In this document: piece by piece, positions 35,039-42,044 of the stretch
Position numbering within the stretch: the first letter of the stretch is position 1
Layout: every line of letters starts with the position of its first letter
Assembly: GCA_016861165.1 (NCBI GenBank)
Contig: BOKV01000030.1
Span: 1-43,819 of the forward strand
DNA length: 43,819 bases
Reading direction: 5' to 3'
Source: Alphaproteobacteria bacterium
GTDB lineage: Bacteria; Pseudomonadota; Alphaproteobacteria; Rhizobiales; Rhizobiaceae
Made by a program: the position numbers and the translations under genes
Notes under the pieces: model-generated
Told to the model about the DNA's origin: nothing
What the model saw: the letters and a program-made list of their open reading frames with translations, nothing else
The model's database searches: none

Positions 35039-35103
35039 AAGCACCAGTGCTCCGGGCCCCGGATTGATGCACGGGAGCATCAGCCCCCCACAGCCGCTCA
35101 CCG

Positions 35104-35436
35104 TCAGTTGTGCGCGTTCTTCACCCAATTGGTGTTGTTTTCCCAACTGATCGTCATGCCGTCGAAAGTGCCCCTGCCGGCGGCGGGATTGGGATCGTCG
35201 GTGATCTTCACCTCGATCTTACCGTTGACGCAGGTCCCGTAGAAATTGGGGCGCGCGCCGTTGCCCATTTCCCCGTAGAGCGTCTTGCCGTCCGGGCCGA
35301 GGATGAGCGCGGCGGTCGCCTTGGGCCCGTAGGTACCGCTGATGTTGCGGCAGGTATCGGCCAGGGCGGCGTCGCTGGCGGCAACCAGCATCGCTGCGGC
35401 GGCGGCAAACGCGAATGAATACACGGCGATTCTCAT
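35104..35436 (-). CDS. Small secreted beta-type hypothetical protein
   Basis: 110-residue precursor; signal peptide MRIAVYSFAFAAAAAMLVAASDAALA. The mature part begins DTCRNISGTYGP and ends GTFDGMTISWENNTNWVKN, a small beta-sandwich or barrel pattern in which the last strand pairs with the opening GTY; two cysteines (TCRN, GTCVNG) could bridge. The layout recalls short secreted lipocalin-like proteins, as does the gene at 31410, but no similarity beyond that is clear. First secreted gene downstream of the LuxR-type regulator; the 20-bp palindrome lies about 100 bp upstream. Confidence 0.74.
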   Translation of the reverse strand: MRIAVYSFAFAAAAAMLVAASDAALADTCRNISGTYGPKATAALILGPDGKTLYGEMGNGARPNFYGTCVNGKIEVKITDDPNPAAGRGTFDGMTISWENNTNWVKNAHN

Positions 35437-35452
35437 CGGTGTTCCTTTTGTT

Positions 35453-35466
35453 GGCCCGAGCGGGCC
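35453..35466. promoter_or_regulatory. Inverted repeat near start of secreted gene
   Basis: GGCCCG-AG-CGGGCC, a perfect 6-bp dyad 17-30 bp upstream of the ATG at 35436, between the palindrome at 35535 and the ribosome binding site. Could be an operator or a leader hairpin. Confidence 0.35.
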
Positions 35467-35534
35467 GGCTGGCTGAGTGGCATTCTGCCCCCGGTTTCGA
35501 CGGTGATATCCATCGTCAACCGGCCCGGGCTTGT

Positions 35535-35554
35535 CATACCCACTAGTGGGTATG
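35535..35554. promoter_or_regulatory. Perfect 20-bp palindrome, candidate lux-box-like operator
   Basis: CATACCCACT/AGTGGGTATG is fully self-complementary over 20 bp, the length of a lux box. It lies between the end of the LuxR-type regulator gene (35603) and the first secreted gene (start 35436), about 99 bp upstream of the latter. No second perfect copy was seen in the window. Confidence 0.65.
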
Positions 35555-35602
35555 CCGGTGTCGAAGGGCAGTCTGAGACAGGTGATGTTGGGGCCGCGGC
35601 GC

Positions 35603-37345
35603 TCAGAGCCGGTCGATGACGCGCCGCCAGTGGCTGTAGAACAGCAGGTTGCCGGCGCCCTCGACGGTTTCGAGCGTGACGCCGGGTACCTCCTCGACGA
35701 AGGCTGTCGAGAATTCCGGCCTGGTGATGCGGTCCTGCGCGCCCTGGATGATGTGCATCTTGTGCGGCAGCGCGCGCGCCTCGCCGGTCATGTCGATCTC
35801 CATCGCCTCCCAGTCACGGCAGAACGCTTCCGGCCCCTGGGTGAGGCCGAAGCGGATGCCGTCCACCATCAGGCGCAGCGTCTCGGGGTCGTCGAGGGCG
35901 CGCAGGTCCGCCTCGCTGTCCTCCACCGACCGGCGCAGGAAATCGCCGCCGTCCTGCCTGTTGACGTAGGAGAGGATGGCCCACACAAGGACGTTCGCCA
36001 TCATCGGCAGGTAGCGCAGCAGCATGGAGATCAGCTTCTGGCGCGGCGGCAGGCCGGCCAGCCATTCCGCCCGCCAGATCGGCGCCCGCGACACCATGAC
36101 GATCTCCGAAACCTTGTGCGGAAACATGCTGGCAAAGCGGATCGCATAGCTCGATCCGCCGATATTGCCGAGCAGCTTGACGCTTGGGACGGCCAGCCGC
36201 GCCAGCAGCTCGTCGAGATCGCGCGCGACCTGGCTCAGCAATTCTTCCCGCGCCACGCCGGGCAGGGGATCGGACCGGCCGTGCCCCGGGCGGAAGGGCG
36301 CGATGATCTTGAGGCCATGCCGGGTCGCCTCGGCGATGGCGGCCTCGGGCAGCACCAGGCCATAGGGCAGGTTGTGGAGCAGCAGGACCGGGCGGCCGGC
36401 GGGCGCGCCCTGGACGATGTACTCCAACCGGCGGCCGTCCCCGAGCGTGAACATGGCCGACGATGCCGACAGCCCGCTGACGAGGGCGGATTGATCGGGT
36501 TCGGCCAGCAGGTTCGGCACGAGGATGCCGGCCGAATATCCGCACATCAGCCTGACCAGATGCGGCAGGTCGCGAACATTGGTCTTGTGCTTGACCGACT
36601 TGATCTGGGTCCGGACCGTTTCCAGCGAGACCGACCGCTTGCGGGCGATGTCCTCCGGCTTGCAGCCGCCCGCCAGCAGCACCGCCACCGTCGCCTCGGC
36701 ATCGGTCAGGTCGTAGGTGGTCCTGAAATTGGCCCTGATGCGCTCATCGAAGCCGAAATGCGCGATCGTCAGCAGAAACAGGTCGGCTCGCCGGTCGCTC
36801 CGCGAGGCATGCTGGATCTTCTTGATCAGTGCGCAGGAGTTCAGCCCCCTGTCGGGGTCGTTCATCAGCGGCACCGAGGCAAATTCGTTCTTTTTTCCAA
36901 GTCCGGCCACCGCCTTGCGGATTTTTGCCAGTTCGTCGGCGCTGCCGATCACCCCGATGAGGGTGGACGCGCCGGGAGCGCCTTGCGCCTTGGCGAGGGC
37001 GTTGGTGGCGACGACGCGCTCGCTCTGGTCGAAGATGATTGCGGGGTTAGGCACGCAATCGACGATGAACTGCGTCTTCTGGCCGCCATCGTCGAAATGA
37101 CCGATCCGGGCCTGAATGGCGTGGGCTTTCCTGACATGCTCGGCCAGATCGGCGATCACGCTCTGATCAAAGACCGGATCGGAACTGTGCGGCAGCCGCT
37201 TTTCGACGCTGTTCCCGCCGGTTATTTCCGCGACCAGTCGCGAAAGCTGGCCACCAAGATCGACGAACAGTTCATTGAATCCCTGCGGCGACAGCGTTGC
37301 CGCATAGATTGTCGAGATCAGCCTGTGCTTGGTCTCGTCCAGCAT
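35603..37345 (-). CDS. LuxR-type regulator fused to a catalytically degenerate alpha/beta-hydrolase domain
   Basis: 580 residues, no signal peptide. Residues 1-200 include a PAS-like segment (FIVDCVPNPAIIFDQSERVVATNALA). A LuxR/GerE HTH follows at about 210-268 (YDLTDAEATVAVLLAGGCKPEDIARKRSVSLETVRTQIKSV). Residues about 295-580 form an alpha/beta hydrolase (PVLLLHNLPYG, IAPFRPGHGRSDPLPG, IIQGAQDRITRP). The nucleophile elbow reads LLGNIGGSSY, with Ile395 where G-x-S-x-G has Ser, and the histidine site reads EGAGNLLFY, with Asn566 for His; Asp538 remains. The domain is therefore expected to bind, not hydrolyse, a ligand. Domain order HTH-then-hydrolase is unusual. It lies just upstream of six secreted-protein genes in the same direction. 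A dyad at 37367-37380 may give autoregulation. Confidence 0.85.
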   Translation of the reverse strand: MLDETKHRLISTIYAATLSPQGFNELFVDLGGQLSRLVAEITGGNSVEKRLPHSSDPVFDQSVIADLAEHVRKAHAIQARIGHFDDGGQKTQFIVDCVPNPAIIFDQSERVVATNALAKAQGAPGASTLIGVIGSADELAKIRKAVAGLGKKNEFASVPLMNDPDRGLNSCALIKKIQHASRSDRRADLFLLTIAHFGFDERIRANFRTTYDLTDAEATVAVLLAGGCKPEDIARKRSVSLETVRTQIKSVKHKTNVRDLPHLVRLMCGYSAGILVPNLLAEPDQSALVSGLSASSAMFTLGDGRRLEYIVQGAPAGRPVLLLHNLPYGLVLPEAAIAEATRHGLKIIAPFRPGHGRSDPLPGVAREELLSQVARDLDELLARLAVPSVKLLGNIGGSSYAIRFASMFPHKVSEIVMVSRAPIWRAEWLAGLPPRQKLISMLLRYLPMMANVLVWAILSYVNRQDGGDFLRRSVEDSEADLRALDDPETLRLMVDGIRFGLTQGPEAFCRDWEAMEIDMTGEARALPHKMHIIQGAQDRITRPEFSTAFVEEVPGVTLETVEGAGNLLFYSHWRRVIDRL

Positions 37346-37366
37346 CTTGCAAGCTGAATGGCAAAG

Positions 37367-37380
37367 GCAGGCAAGCCTGC
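37367..37380. promoter_or_regulatory. Inverted repeat upstream of the LuxR-type regulator
   Basis: GCAGGC-AA-GCCTGC, a perfect 6-bp dyad 22-35 bp before the regulator ATG; possible autoregulatory site. Different in sequence from the palindrome at 35535. Confidence 0.4.
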
Positions 37381-37507
37381 GCCAAGTTCCCCCGCCTCCC
37401 TTATTGCCTCAGTCAGGCAGAAATGCCAGCGCTATTGCTTGGCAAGGTGACGGGCTTTCCCTAGCCGGAGCAGCGCGGCATGATCGGCCAGCGGAAAGGA
37501 TGCCACC

Positions 37508-38149
37508 ATGGCAGTTCGATCGGGCGGCGCCGCCGCGCGCCTGCTCGTCACCGGTTTCGGGCCGTTTCCGGGCGCGCCTGTGAACCCCACGGCTCGGCTG
37601 GCCGAGGTCTTGCGCGCACGTCCGCCTGAATGGGCGCTGGCCGGGGAGGGGGCATTCAGGGCCGAGGTACTCGACGTTGATTATGCCGCCATCGGCCCGC
37701 GGCTCAGCCGCATCGGCGCCGAATTCGCTCCGGACATCGCCATCCATTTCGGCCTCGCCGCCGAATGCCGCGGCTTCCGCCTGGAGCGCGTGGCGAGAAA
37801 CAGCCACGCCGGCGCCCGGCCCGACATCAACGGCGCGTTGCCCGCCGCGACCGCGATCTGCGCAGGCCCGGCGACGCTCGCCTCGCGCCTGCCGCTCGGC
37901 GCCATCGCCGCCGCGCTCGAAGCCGCCGGCCTGCCGGTCGAGTGGTCGGACGACGCCGGCGGCTATCTGTGCAACATGACGATGACGCTGTCGCTGGCAC
38001 GGGCCTGCGAGGGCTTCGCGCCGGCGGTGAGCGGCTTCGTCCACGTGCCGCTGACGCGCGAGGCGGGCGGAACGGCGCTCGCCGAAGCCGATCTCCTGGC
38101 CGGCGCCCGCATCATCATCGACAGCTGCCTCGCCCACTGGCCGGCGTGA
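37508..38149 (+). CDS. Pyroglutamyl-peptidase I-like protein
   Basis: 213-residue cysteine peptidase of family C15, which removes N-terminal pyroglutamate. Family opening LLVTGFGPFPGAPVNPT, the region with the catalytic Glu (HFGLAAECRGFRLERVARN), nucleophile Cys155 in DDAGGYLCNMTM and His179 in GFVHVPL are all in place. Similar genes in Hyphomicrobiales are annotated as pyroglutamyl-peptidase or peptidase C15. Divergent from the LuxR-type regulator (162-bp gap). Confidence 0.88.
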   Translation: MAVRSGGAAARLLVTGFGPFPGAPVNPTARLAEVLRARPPEWALAGEGAFRAEVLDVDYAAIGPRLSRIGAEFAPDIAIHFGLAAECRGFRLERVARNSHAGARPDINGALPAATAICAGPATLASRLPLGAIAAALEAAGLPVEWSDDAGGYLCNMTMTLSLARACEGFAPAVSGFVHVPLTREAGGTALAEADLLAGARIIIDSCLAHWPA

Positions 38150-38175
38150 GCGCAAGGCAGGGCCGGCCGCGCCGG

Positions 38176-38529
38176 TCAGACGTCGAGCACCATCTCGAAC
38201 CCGCCCCAGATCATGCGCTGGCCGTCGAACGGCATCGGGTTGGTCGCCGGGTCGAACAGCGGCTCCTTGCCCATCTTTTCGAAGCAGGCATGCGCGGTCG
38301 CCCTGTCCGGCCATTCGATCCAGGAAAACAGGATCGCCTCGCCGTTCTGGCGTTTGACCGCCATCGGAAAGGAGGTGACCTTGCCGTCCGGCACGTCCTC
38401 CTCCCAGCATTCGACCACGCGCAGCGCCCCGTTGGCGCGGAAATAGTCGGCCGCGACGCGGGCATAGTCGACATAGGTCTTGCGGTTGGCCTGCGGCACG
38501 GCGGCTGAAAATCCGCTCACATAGCTCAT
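38176..38529 (-). CDS. DUF1428-family protein (YbaA-like)
   Basis: 117-residue ferredoxin-like-fold protein of the DUF1428 family. Signatures: SYVSGFSAAVPQANRKTYVDYAR, LRVVECWEEDVPDGKVTSFPMAVK, EAILFSWIEWPDRATAHAC, and PFDGQRMIWGGFEMVLDV. Function not known; often linked to VOC and TetR genes, as here. ATG 38529 overlaps the stop of the GyrI-like gene (ATGA). Last gene of the TetR-led operon. Confidence 0.9.
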   Translation of the reverse strand: MSYVSGFSAAVPQANRKTYVDYARVAADYFRANGALRVVECWEEDVPDGKVTSFPMAVKRQNGEAILFSWIEWPDRATAHACFEKMGKEPLFDPATNPMPFDGQRMIWGGFEMVLDV

Positions 38530-39056
38530 GGTTTGCGCTCCCTCTCCAACAGCACCAGGATATCGGTTTCCCATTTCGAAGCGTCCTCGGTCTGCGCCGG
38601 CGATACCCGGTAGATTTCGACCTGGCAGCCGATCTCCCCGCCGGCCCGCGCCGCCGCCAGCCCGCGCGCGGCCATCCAGCCGTTCAGCATGGCGAAGGCG
38701 TCGTAGAGCCGGTCATACGGCCCGGCATAGGTGGCCGCGGCATAGCGGCCGGCCGGCAGCATGTCGGCGATCACCTCGCCGCCGCCGGACGCCGCGGCGG
38801 CCGTCGTCGTGCCGACGTCGAGTTCGACGGTGCCGTCGGCACCGAAGCGGCGATAGCGGAAGAAGCCGTCGCGGCCGGCCACGCCGTGCTCGCGCATCCA
38901 GCCGTGCAGCCGGTGGAATACCGGCGGCGCGAACCGCACCAGTTCGCGCATCGGCCCGCTCGCGCGGATGGCGAGGTAGGGCACCGCCTCGCGCTCGATC
39001 ACCGCGGGGATCGACAGCCCGATCCCGGGCATGGCGGTTTCGGTAATGGCAAGCAT
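38526..39056 (-). CDS. GyrI-like (SOUL/GyrI fold) small-molecule-binding protein
   Basis: 176 residues of the GyrI-like ligand-binding fold: IEREAVPYLAIRASGPMRELVRFAPPVF, the middle MREHGVAGRDGFFRYRRFGADGTVELDVG, and GGEVIADMLPAGRYAAATYAGPYDRLYDAFAMLNGWMAARG, which is the most recognisable part. Such domains bind hydrophobic ligands, sometimes with hydrolase activity. It is a stand-alone domain with no HTH. ATG 39056 has GGGGGAG about 8 nt upstream. Confidence 0.85.
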   Translation of the reverse strand: MLAITETAMPGIGLSIPAVIEREAVPYLAIRASGPMRELVRFAPPVFHRLHGWMREHGVAGRDGFFRYRRFGADGTVELDVGTTTAAAASGGGEVIADMLPAGRYAAATYAGPYDRLYDAFAMLNGWMAARGLAAARAGGEIGCQVEIYRVSPAQTEDASKWETDILVLLERERKP

Positions 39057-39072
39057 GGTGGGTTCTCCCCCG

Positions 39073-39549
39073 CTATTGCGCATAGGCCGCTTCCAGGGCG
39101 GCGATTTCGAGTTTCTGCATCGGCATCATTGCCTGCAGCATGCGGTGCACCCGCGGCTTTTCGCCGGTCGCGATCAACTCGCTCACGCGCCTCGGCACGA
39201 TCTGCCAAGCAACGCCCCAGCGGTCCTTCAGCCAGCCGCACTGCACCGGCATGCCGCCATTGGCGGTGAGCGCCTCCCACAGCCGGTCGGTCTCGGCCTG
39301 GCTGTCGGTCATGACGACGATCGACATCATGTCGTTGAACTGCTGGTGCGGCCCGGCCTGCATGATCTGGTAGGGCGCGCCGGCCAGCGTAAACTCGACG
39401 ATCGTGACGCCGTCCGCCTCGCCGGTCAGCATGTGCTCGAACGAGGCCGGCTTCTCGATCCGCGAATCGGGCAGCAGCGAGACGTAGAATTTCGCCGCCG
39501 CGACCGCGTCCTTCTCGAACCACAGGCAGGTGCGGACCTTTGCTTTCAT
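39073..39549 (-). CDS. VOC-family protein (3-demethylubiquinone-methyltransferase-like)
   Basis: 158-residue vicinal-oxygen-chelate-fold protein of the PhnB/3-dmu-9_3-mt group: VRTCLWFEKDAVAAAKFYVSLLPDSRI, VTIVEFTLAGAPYQIMQAGPHQQFNDMMSIVV, CGWLKDRWGVAWQIVPRRV. Despite the family name these are usually not methyltransferases. Typically found in clusters with a second VOC gene, SRPBCC proteins and a regulator, as in this operon. ATG 39549. Confidence 0.88.
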   Translation of the reverse strand: MKAKVRTCLWFEKDAVAAAKFYVSLLPDSRIEKPASFEHMLTGEADGVTIVEFTLAGAPYQIMQAGPHQQFNDMMSIVVMTDSQAETDRLWEALTANGGMPVQCGWLKDRWGVAWQIVPRRVSELIATGEKPRVHRMLQAMMPMQKLEIAALEAAYAQ

Positions 39550-39584
39550 GCTCCCTCTCCTTCCTCTCCCGGTTGAGCGCCCCA

Positions 39585-40007
39585 TCAGCCCATCGTCTTG
39601 GCGCCGGTGAAGTTGATCATCCACGGCGTGCCGTAGCGGTCGGTGAACATGGCGAAGCGTTCCGCCCAGAAGGTCTCGCCGAGCGGCATCTGGATCGCCT
39701 GCGCGTCCCTGGTGAGCGCGGCATAGACGCGTTCGACCTCGGTCATGGTCTTGGGCGAGATCGACACCGAGAAGCCCTGCGGCTTGGAATACCATTCGCC
39801 AGGCGCGTCGGAGGCCATGACCATGGCGCCGCCGAGCTTCATCGCCATGTTCATGACGAGGTCGTCGCCGCCGGGCATGCGGCTCGCCGCGTCGGGCGCG
39901 TCGCCGTTCCTGAACACGCCGGTGATCTCGCCGCCAAGCGTCTCGGCATAGAAGGTCATCGCTTCAAGGCAGTTGCCGTTGAAATAGAGATAGATGGTCG
40001 GCTCCAT
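39585..40007 (-). CDS. VOC-family protein (PhnB-like)
   Basis: 140 residues; VOC fold with MEPTIYLYFNGNCLEAMTFYAETLGGEI, MAMKLGGAMVMASDAPGEWYSKPQGFSVSIS and FGMFTDRYGTPWMINF-like ending (AMFTDRYGTPWMINFTG). PhnB-like proteins form dimers whose role is uncertain; not linked to phosphonate genes here. Second VOC gene of the operon. A GGAGGG lies about 8 nt upstream of ATG 40007. Confidence 0.9.
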   Translation of the reverse strand: MEPTIYLYFNGNCLEAMTFYAETLGGEITGVFRNGDAPDAASRMPGGDDLVMNMAMKLGGAMVMASDAPGEWYSKPQGFSVSISPKTMTEVERVYAALTRDAQAIQMPLGETFWAERFAMFTDRYGTPWMINFTGAKTMG

Positions 40008-40065
40008 ATTGCTTTCCCTCCGTTTCCAGATTCTCGCGGTCTGTGCCGATGCGCTCGGCGCCTCT

Positions 40066-40161
40066 TCATGCGTGCCCGCGCCGGCCCGTCAGCATCGCCG
40101 GGATGACTTCTTCGGGCGCGGCGCGCGCCACGCGATGCGGCCTGACGGTCTTGCCGGTCAT
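40066..40161 (-). pseudogene. Truncated SRPBCC/AHSA1-like gene remnant
   Basis: 31 codons, MTGKTVRPHRVARAAPEEVI and a short unrelated end. The first 22 residues match the opening of AHSA1-type SRPBCC proteins (T-V-R-x-H-R-V-x-R-A-x-P-E-x-V). The ATG overlaps the tetR stop (ATGA), the coupling a real operon gene would have, and the two VOC genes downstream are usual companions of an SRPBCC gene. After codon 22 the similarity ends and a stop follows, so the rest (about 130 residues) appears to be deleted. It may simply be a leader peptide, but the match argues for a remnant. Confidence 0.55.
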
Positions 40162-40796
40162 GACGGTACTCCTTCTCGCCTGCGGATTTCGGCGCTGTCC
40201 GCGAACAGCAGCTCGATGTAGCGGCGCAGGTGGTCGAGGCTGTCGACGGCCACCGCCGCGCCGCCGGTCGCCTTGGCCAGGATGAAGGCGCCTTGGATCA
40301 CCGCTTGGGTGTGCAGGGCGAGGCTCTTCGGCGTCCACTCGGCGACGATGCCGCGCTCACGCATCGCTTGCGCGATGTCGGCTTCGAGCGTCGCGGCGTG
40401 GCCGGTGATCGAGGCCGCGCAGGCCTCGCGTAGCGCCGGGTGGGAGCCATAGGCCTCCTGCACGATGGTGCCGACCAGGCAGGTGAACTCCGGGATTTCG
40501 CCCTCAAGGATCGCCTTGCGGAAGTCGACATAGGCGAGCACGCGATCGAGCGGGTCGGCCGGCGCGTGATAGGGCGCCTGCGCGAACAGCTCTCCGGTCG
40601 TCTGCGTCCAGTGCTCGGCCGCGGCCACCCCCAGCGCCTCCTTGCTGTCGAAATGGTGGAAGAAGGCGCCCTTGGTCACGCCGGCGGCCTGGCACAGTTC
40701 GTCGACCGTGGTCGCCGAATAGCCCTTCTCGCGGATCAGCCTGAAGGCTGCGTCGAGCAGCCTTTCGCGCGCGCCGGTCGCTGGCCTTGCCTGCAT
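40158..40796 (-). CDS. TetR/AcrR-family repressor
   Basis: 212 residues. N-terminal HTH about 10-56 (LIREKGYSATTVDELCQAAGVTKGAFFHHFDSKEAL), then a helical ligand and dimer domain (GEIPEFTCLVGTIVQEAYGSHPALREACAASI) of the TetR_C type seen in AcrR/NemR-like regulators. First gene of the leftward operon; binds, by inference, the palindrome at 40820-40839 in its own promoter and thus controls the VOC, GyrI-like and DUF1428 genes. The lone Cys in EFTCLV and others could sense electrophiles. Confidence 0.92.
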   Translation of the reverse strand: MQARPATGARERLLDAAFRLIREKGYSATTVDELCQAAGVTKGAFFHHFDSKEALGVAAAEHWTQTTGELFAQAPYHAPADPLDRVLAYVDFRKAILEGEIPEFTCLVGTIVQEAYGSHPALREACAASITGHAATLEADIAQAMRERGIVAEWTPKSLALHTQAVIQGAFILAKATGGAAVAVDSLDHLRRYIELLFADSAEIRRREGVPS

Positions 40797-40817
40797 GTCG
40801 AGTTCCTTTCACGAAAT

Positions 40818-40847
40818 TACATACCAACCGGTCGGTATGCTCGTCAA
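40818..40847 (-). promoter_or_regulatory. tetR operon promoter with 20-bp operator palindrome
   Basis: Minus strand TTGACG (40847-40842), an 18-nt spacer, then TATGTA (40823-40818). The spacer and -10 are covered by CATACCAACC/GGTCGGTATG (40820-40839), palindromic with one mismatch pair, typical for TetR-family sites. It lies 22-51 bp before the tetR ATG. Confidence 0.72.
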
Positions 40848-41058
40848 GCGGAAACTTGTTTGCCCGCGGCGGCACGTTTGCCGCGCCCGACCCCTTTGCC
40901 GCGCCGGCCTCCGTCGGGTACCCATCCCGCCCCCGGATCGGCGCGTGCATACCGGCGTTCGCCCTGCCCGTGCCGCTCGCCGTCTCGACATGGCGGGCAA
41001 TGAGGCGTATCGCTGGCTGCGCCGCCCGGCGGGGCGGCTGGCCGAAGGAGGTCGCCCG

Positions 41059-41646
41059 ATGCGCTGGCGCGCCATTGTTGCCACCATGCTGGTCCTGCCG
41101 TTGCTGGTGCTGGCGGCCGGCTGCATCCGCTCGGAGGCGCCGTTCTTCGCCGATGTGACGGCGGCCACCCCGCTGCCCGATTCCTTCGTGCTGGCGTCCG
41201 AGGTCGACGGCCGTCGCAGTGCGCTGCGCTTCGACCGCCAGGGCGACGCCTATCTGGCCAGCGAGAACGGCCGCGTGACGCGCTACCGCCTGCTGCCGCT
41301 CGAACCCGTTGACGGCCGGCGCTTCTTCATCGGCATGGAGACGAGCGATCGCGACCCCGGGGCCTATTACGGCCTGGTCGAGATCGTCGGCGAGGACGAC
41401 GTGATCATGCATGTGGTCGAGGCCGATCAGCTGGCCGCCGAGCTCGGCCTCTCCGTCCAGTCGGGCGACGGCGTCACCACCTTTGCATCGCAGGCCGACC
41501 TCGTCGCGGTGATGCAGCGCGCCGCCGCCGAGGTGGTCGCGAGCGAGGGCCGCTACAGCCGTTTCGACGTCCTCGACCTCGCCGATCCGGACCAGCGTGC
41601 CAAGGGCGAGCGCCTGCTGGCGCAGACGGCCGAGCAGGAGCGCTAA
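41059..41646 (+). CDS. Putative lipoprotein
   Basis: 195-residue precursor. Signal peptide with lipobox LVLAAGC (Cys22), so predicted to be lipid-anchored. The mature part is beta-rich at first (SFVLASEVDGRRSALRFDRQGDAYLASENGRVTRYRLLPLE, GAYYGLVEIVGEDDVIMHVVEADQ) and ends in helices (ASQADLVAVMQRAAAEV, GRYSRFDVLDLADPDQRAKGERLLAQTAEQ). No named family recognised. AGGAGG lies 7 nt before ATG 41059; longer in-frame starts (40795, 40990) would bury the signal peptide. The C-terminal YSRFDVLDLADPDQ recurs, diverged, in a fragment at 42045-42189. Confidence 0.78.
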   Translation: MRWRAIVATMLVLPLLVLAAGCIRSEAPFFADVTAATPLPDSFVLASEVDGRRSALRFDRQGDAYLASENGRVTRYRLLPLEPVDGRRFFIGMETSDRDPGAYYGLVEIVGEDDVIMHVVEADQLAAELGLSVQSGDGVTTFASQADLVAVMQRAAAEVVASEGRYSRFDVLDLADPDQRAKGERLLAQTAEQER

Positions 41647-41750
41647 GAGCCTCATCCCGCCGAGCGGCAACGCGAGGCGGACAAGATGATGCGACAATAC
41701 GAATCGATGGAGCAAAGTTCCGATTCATCCTGGATCGGGTTTCTTGCTCT

Positions 41751-41768
41751 GCCGGCGCGCGCGCCGGC
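41751..41768. other. 18-bp perfect GC palindrome
   Basis: GCCGGCGCG/CGCGCCGGC lies between the convergent lipoprotein gene and the gene fragment ending at 41785. Could act as a transcription barrier; no T-run follows. Confidence 0.4.
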
Positions 41769-41783
41769 CGTGGAAGGGGCCCG

Positions 41784-41910
41784 CCTATTCGTTGGAGCGC
41801 ACCTTGACGCCGAGCCGCCCGATCAGCGTCGCTGGCGACATCATGGCGGCGCCGACAATGTCGCTGACGGCGACCGGCGCTTCCGGCTCGAGGCTGACTG
41901 AGATGTTGCC
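41784..41910. repeat. 127-bp exact direct repeat, internal copy
   Basis: Identical base for base to 43693-43819, the last 127 bp of the window. The flanking left base differs (G at 41783, A at 43692). It encodes on the minus strand the last 41 codons of the gene fragment ending at 41785. Confidence 0.97.
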
Positions 41911-42022
41911 TGGCTCCGACAGGAAGGCGCGCACGGCGCCGCCCAGCATCAGCGAGAACTCGGTATTCTCCAGCGGCAGCGTCATGCCGAGCGCCATCGC
42001 CGACGCCATCTCGATCACGTCG
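41785..42022 (-). pseudogene. 3' fragment of a hypothetical protein gene (partial duplicate)
   Basis: Minus-strand tail MASAMALGMTLPLENTEFSLMLGG, AVRAFLSEPGNISVSLEPEAPV and AVSDIVGAAMMSPATLIGRLGVKVRSNE. This has the look of the C-terminus of the long exported hypothetical proteins of Hyphomicrobiales whose last domain ends in repeated N-x-S-V-x-L-x-P and L-x-x-L-x-V-K-V strands. Reading upstream (beyond about 42022) the frame stays open but the sequence no longer looks like protein: it is antisense to another gene tail. No start codon with a ribosome site fits. A second copy of the last 41 codons begins at 43819, where the window stops, so the full-length gene probably lies to the right. Confidence 0.6.
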
Positions 42023-42044
42023 CCGCGGCCGACTGGCGCGACGG

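Noticed and set aside
40795..41646. Longer form of the lipoprotein starting at 40795 or 40990
   Set aside because: Would place about 23 to 88 residues before a typical signal peptide with lipobox; the AGGAGG site fits ATG 41059, and the 40795 start overlaps the tetR operator.
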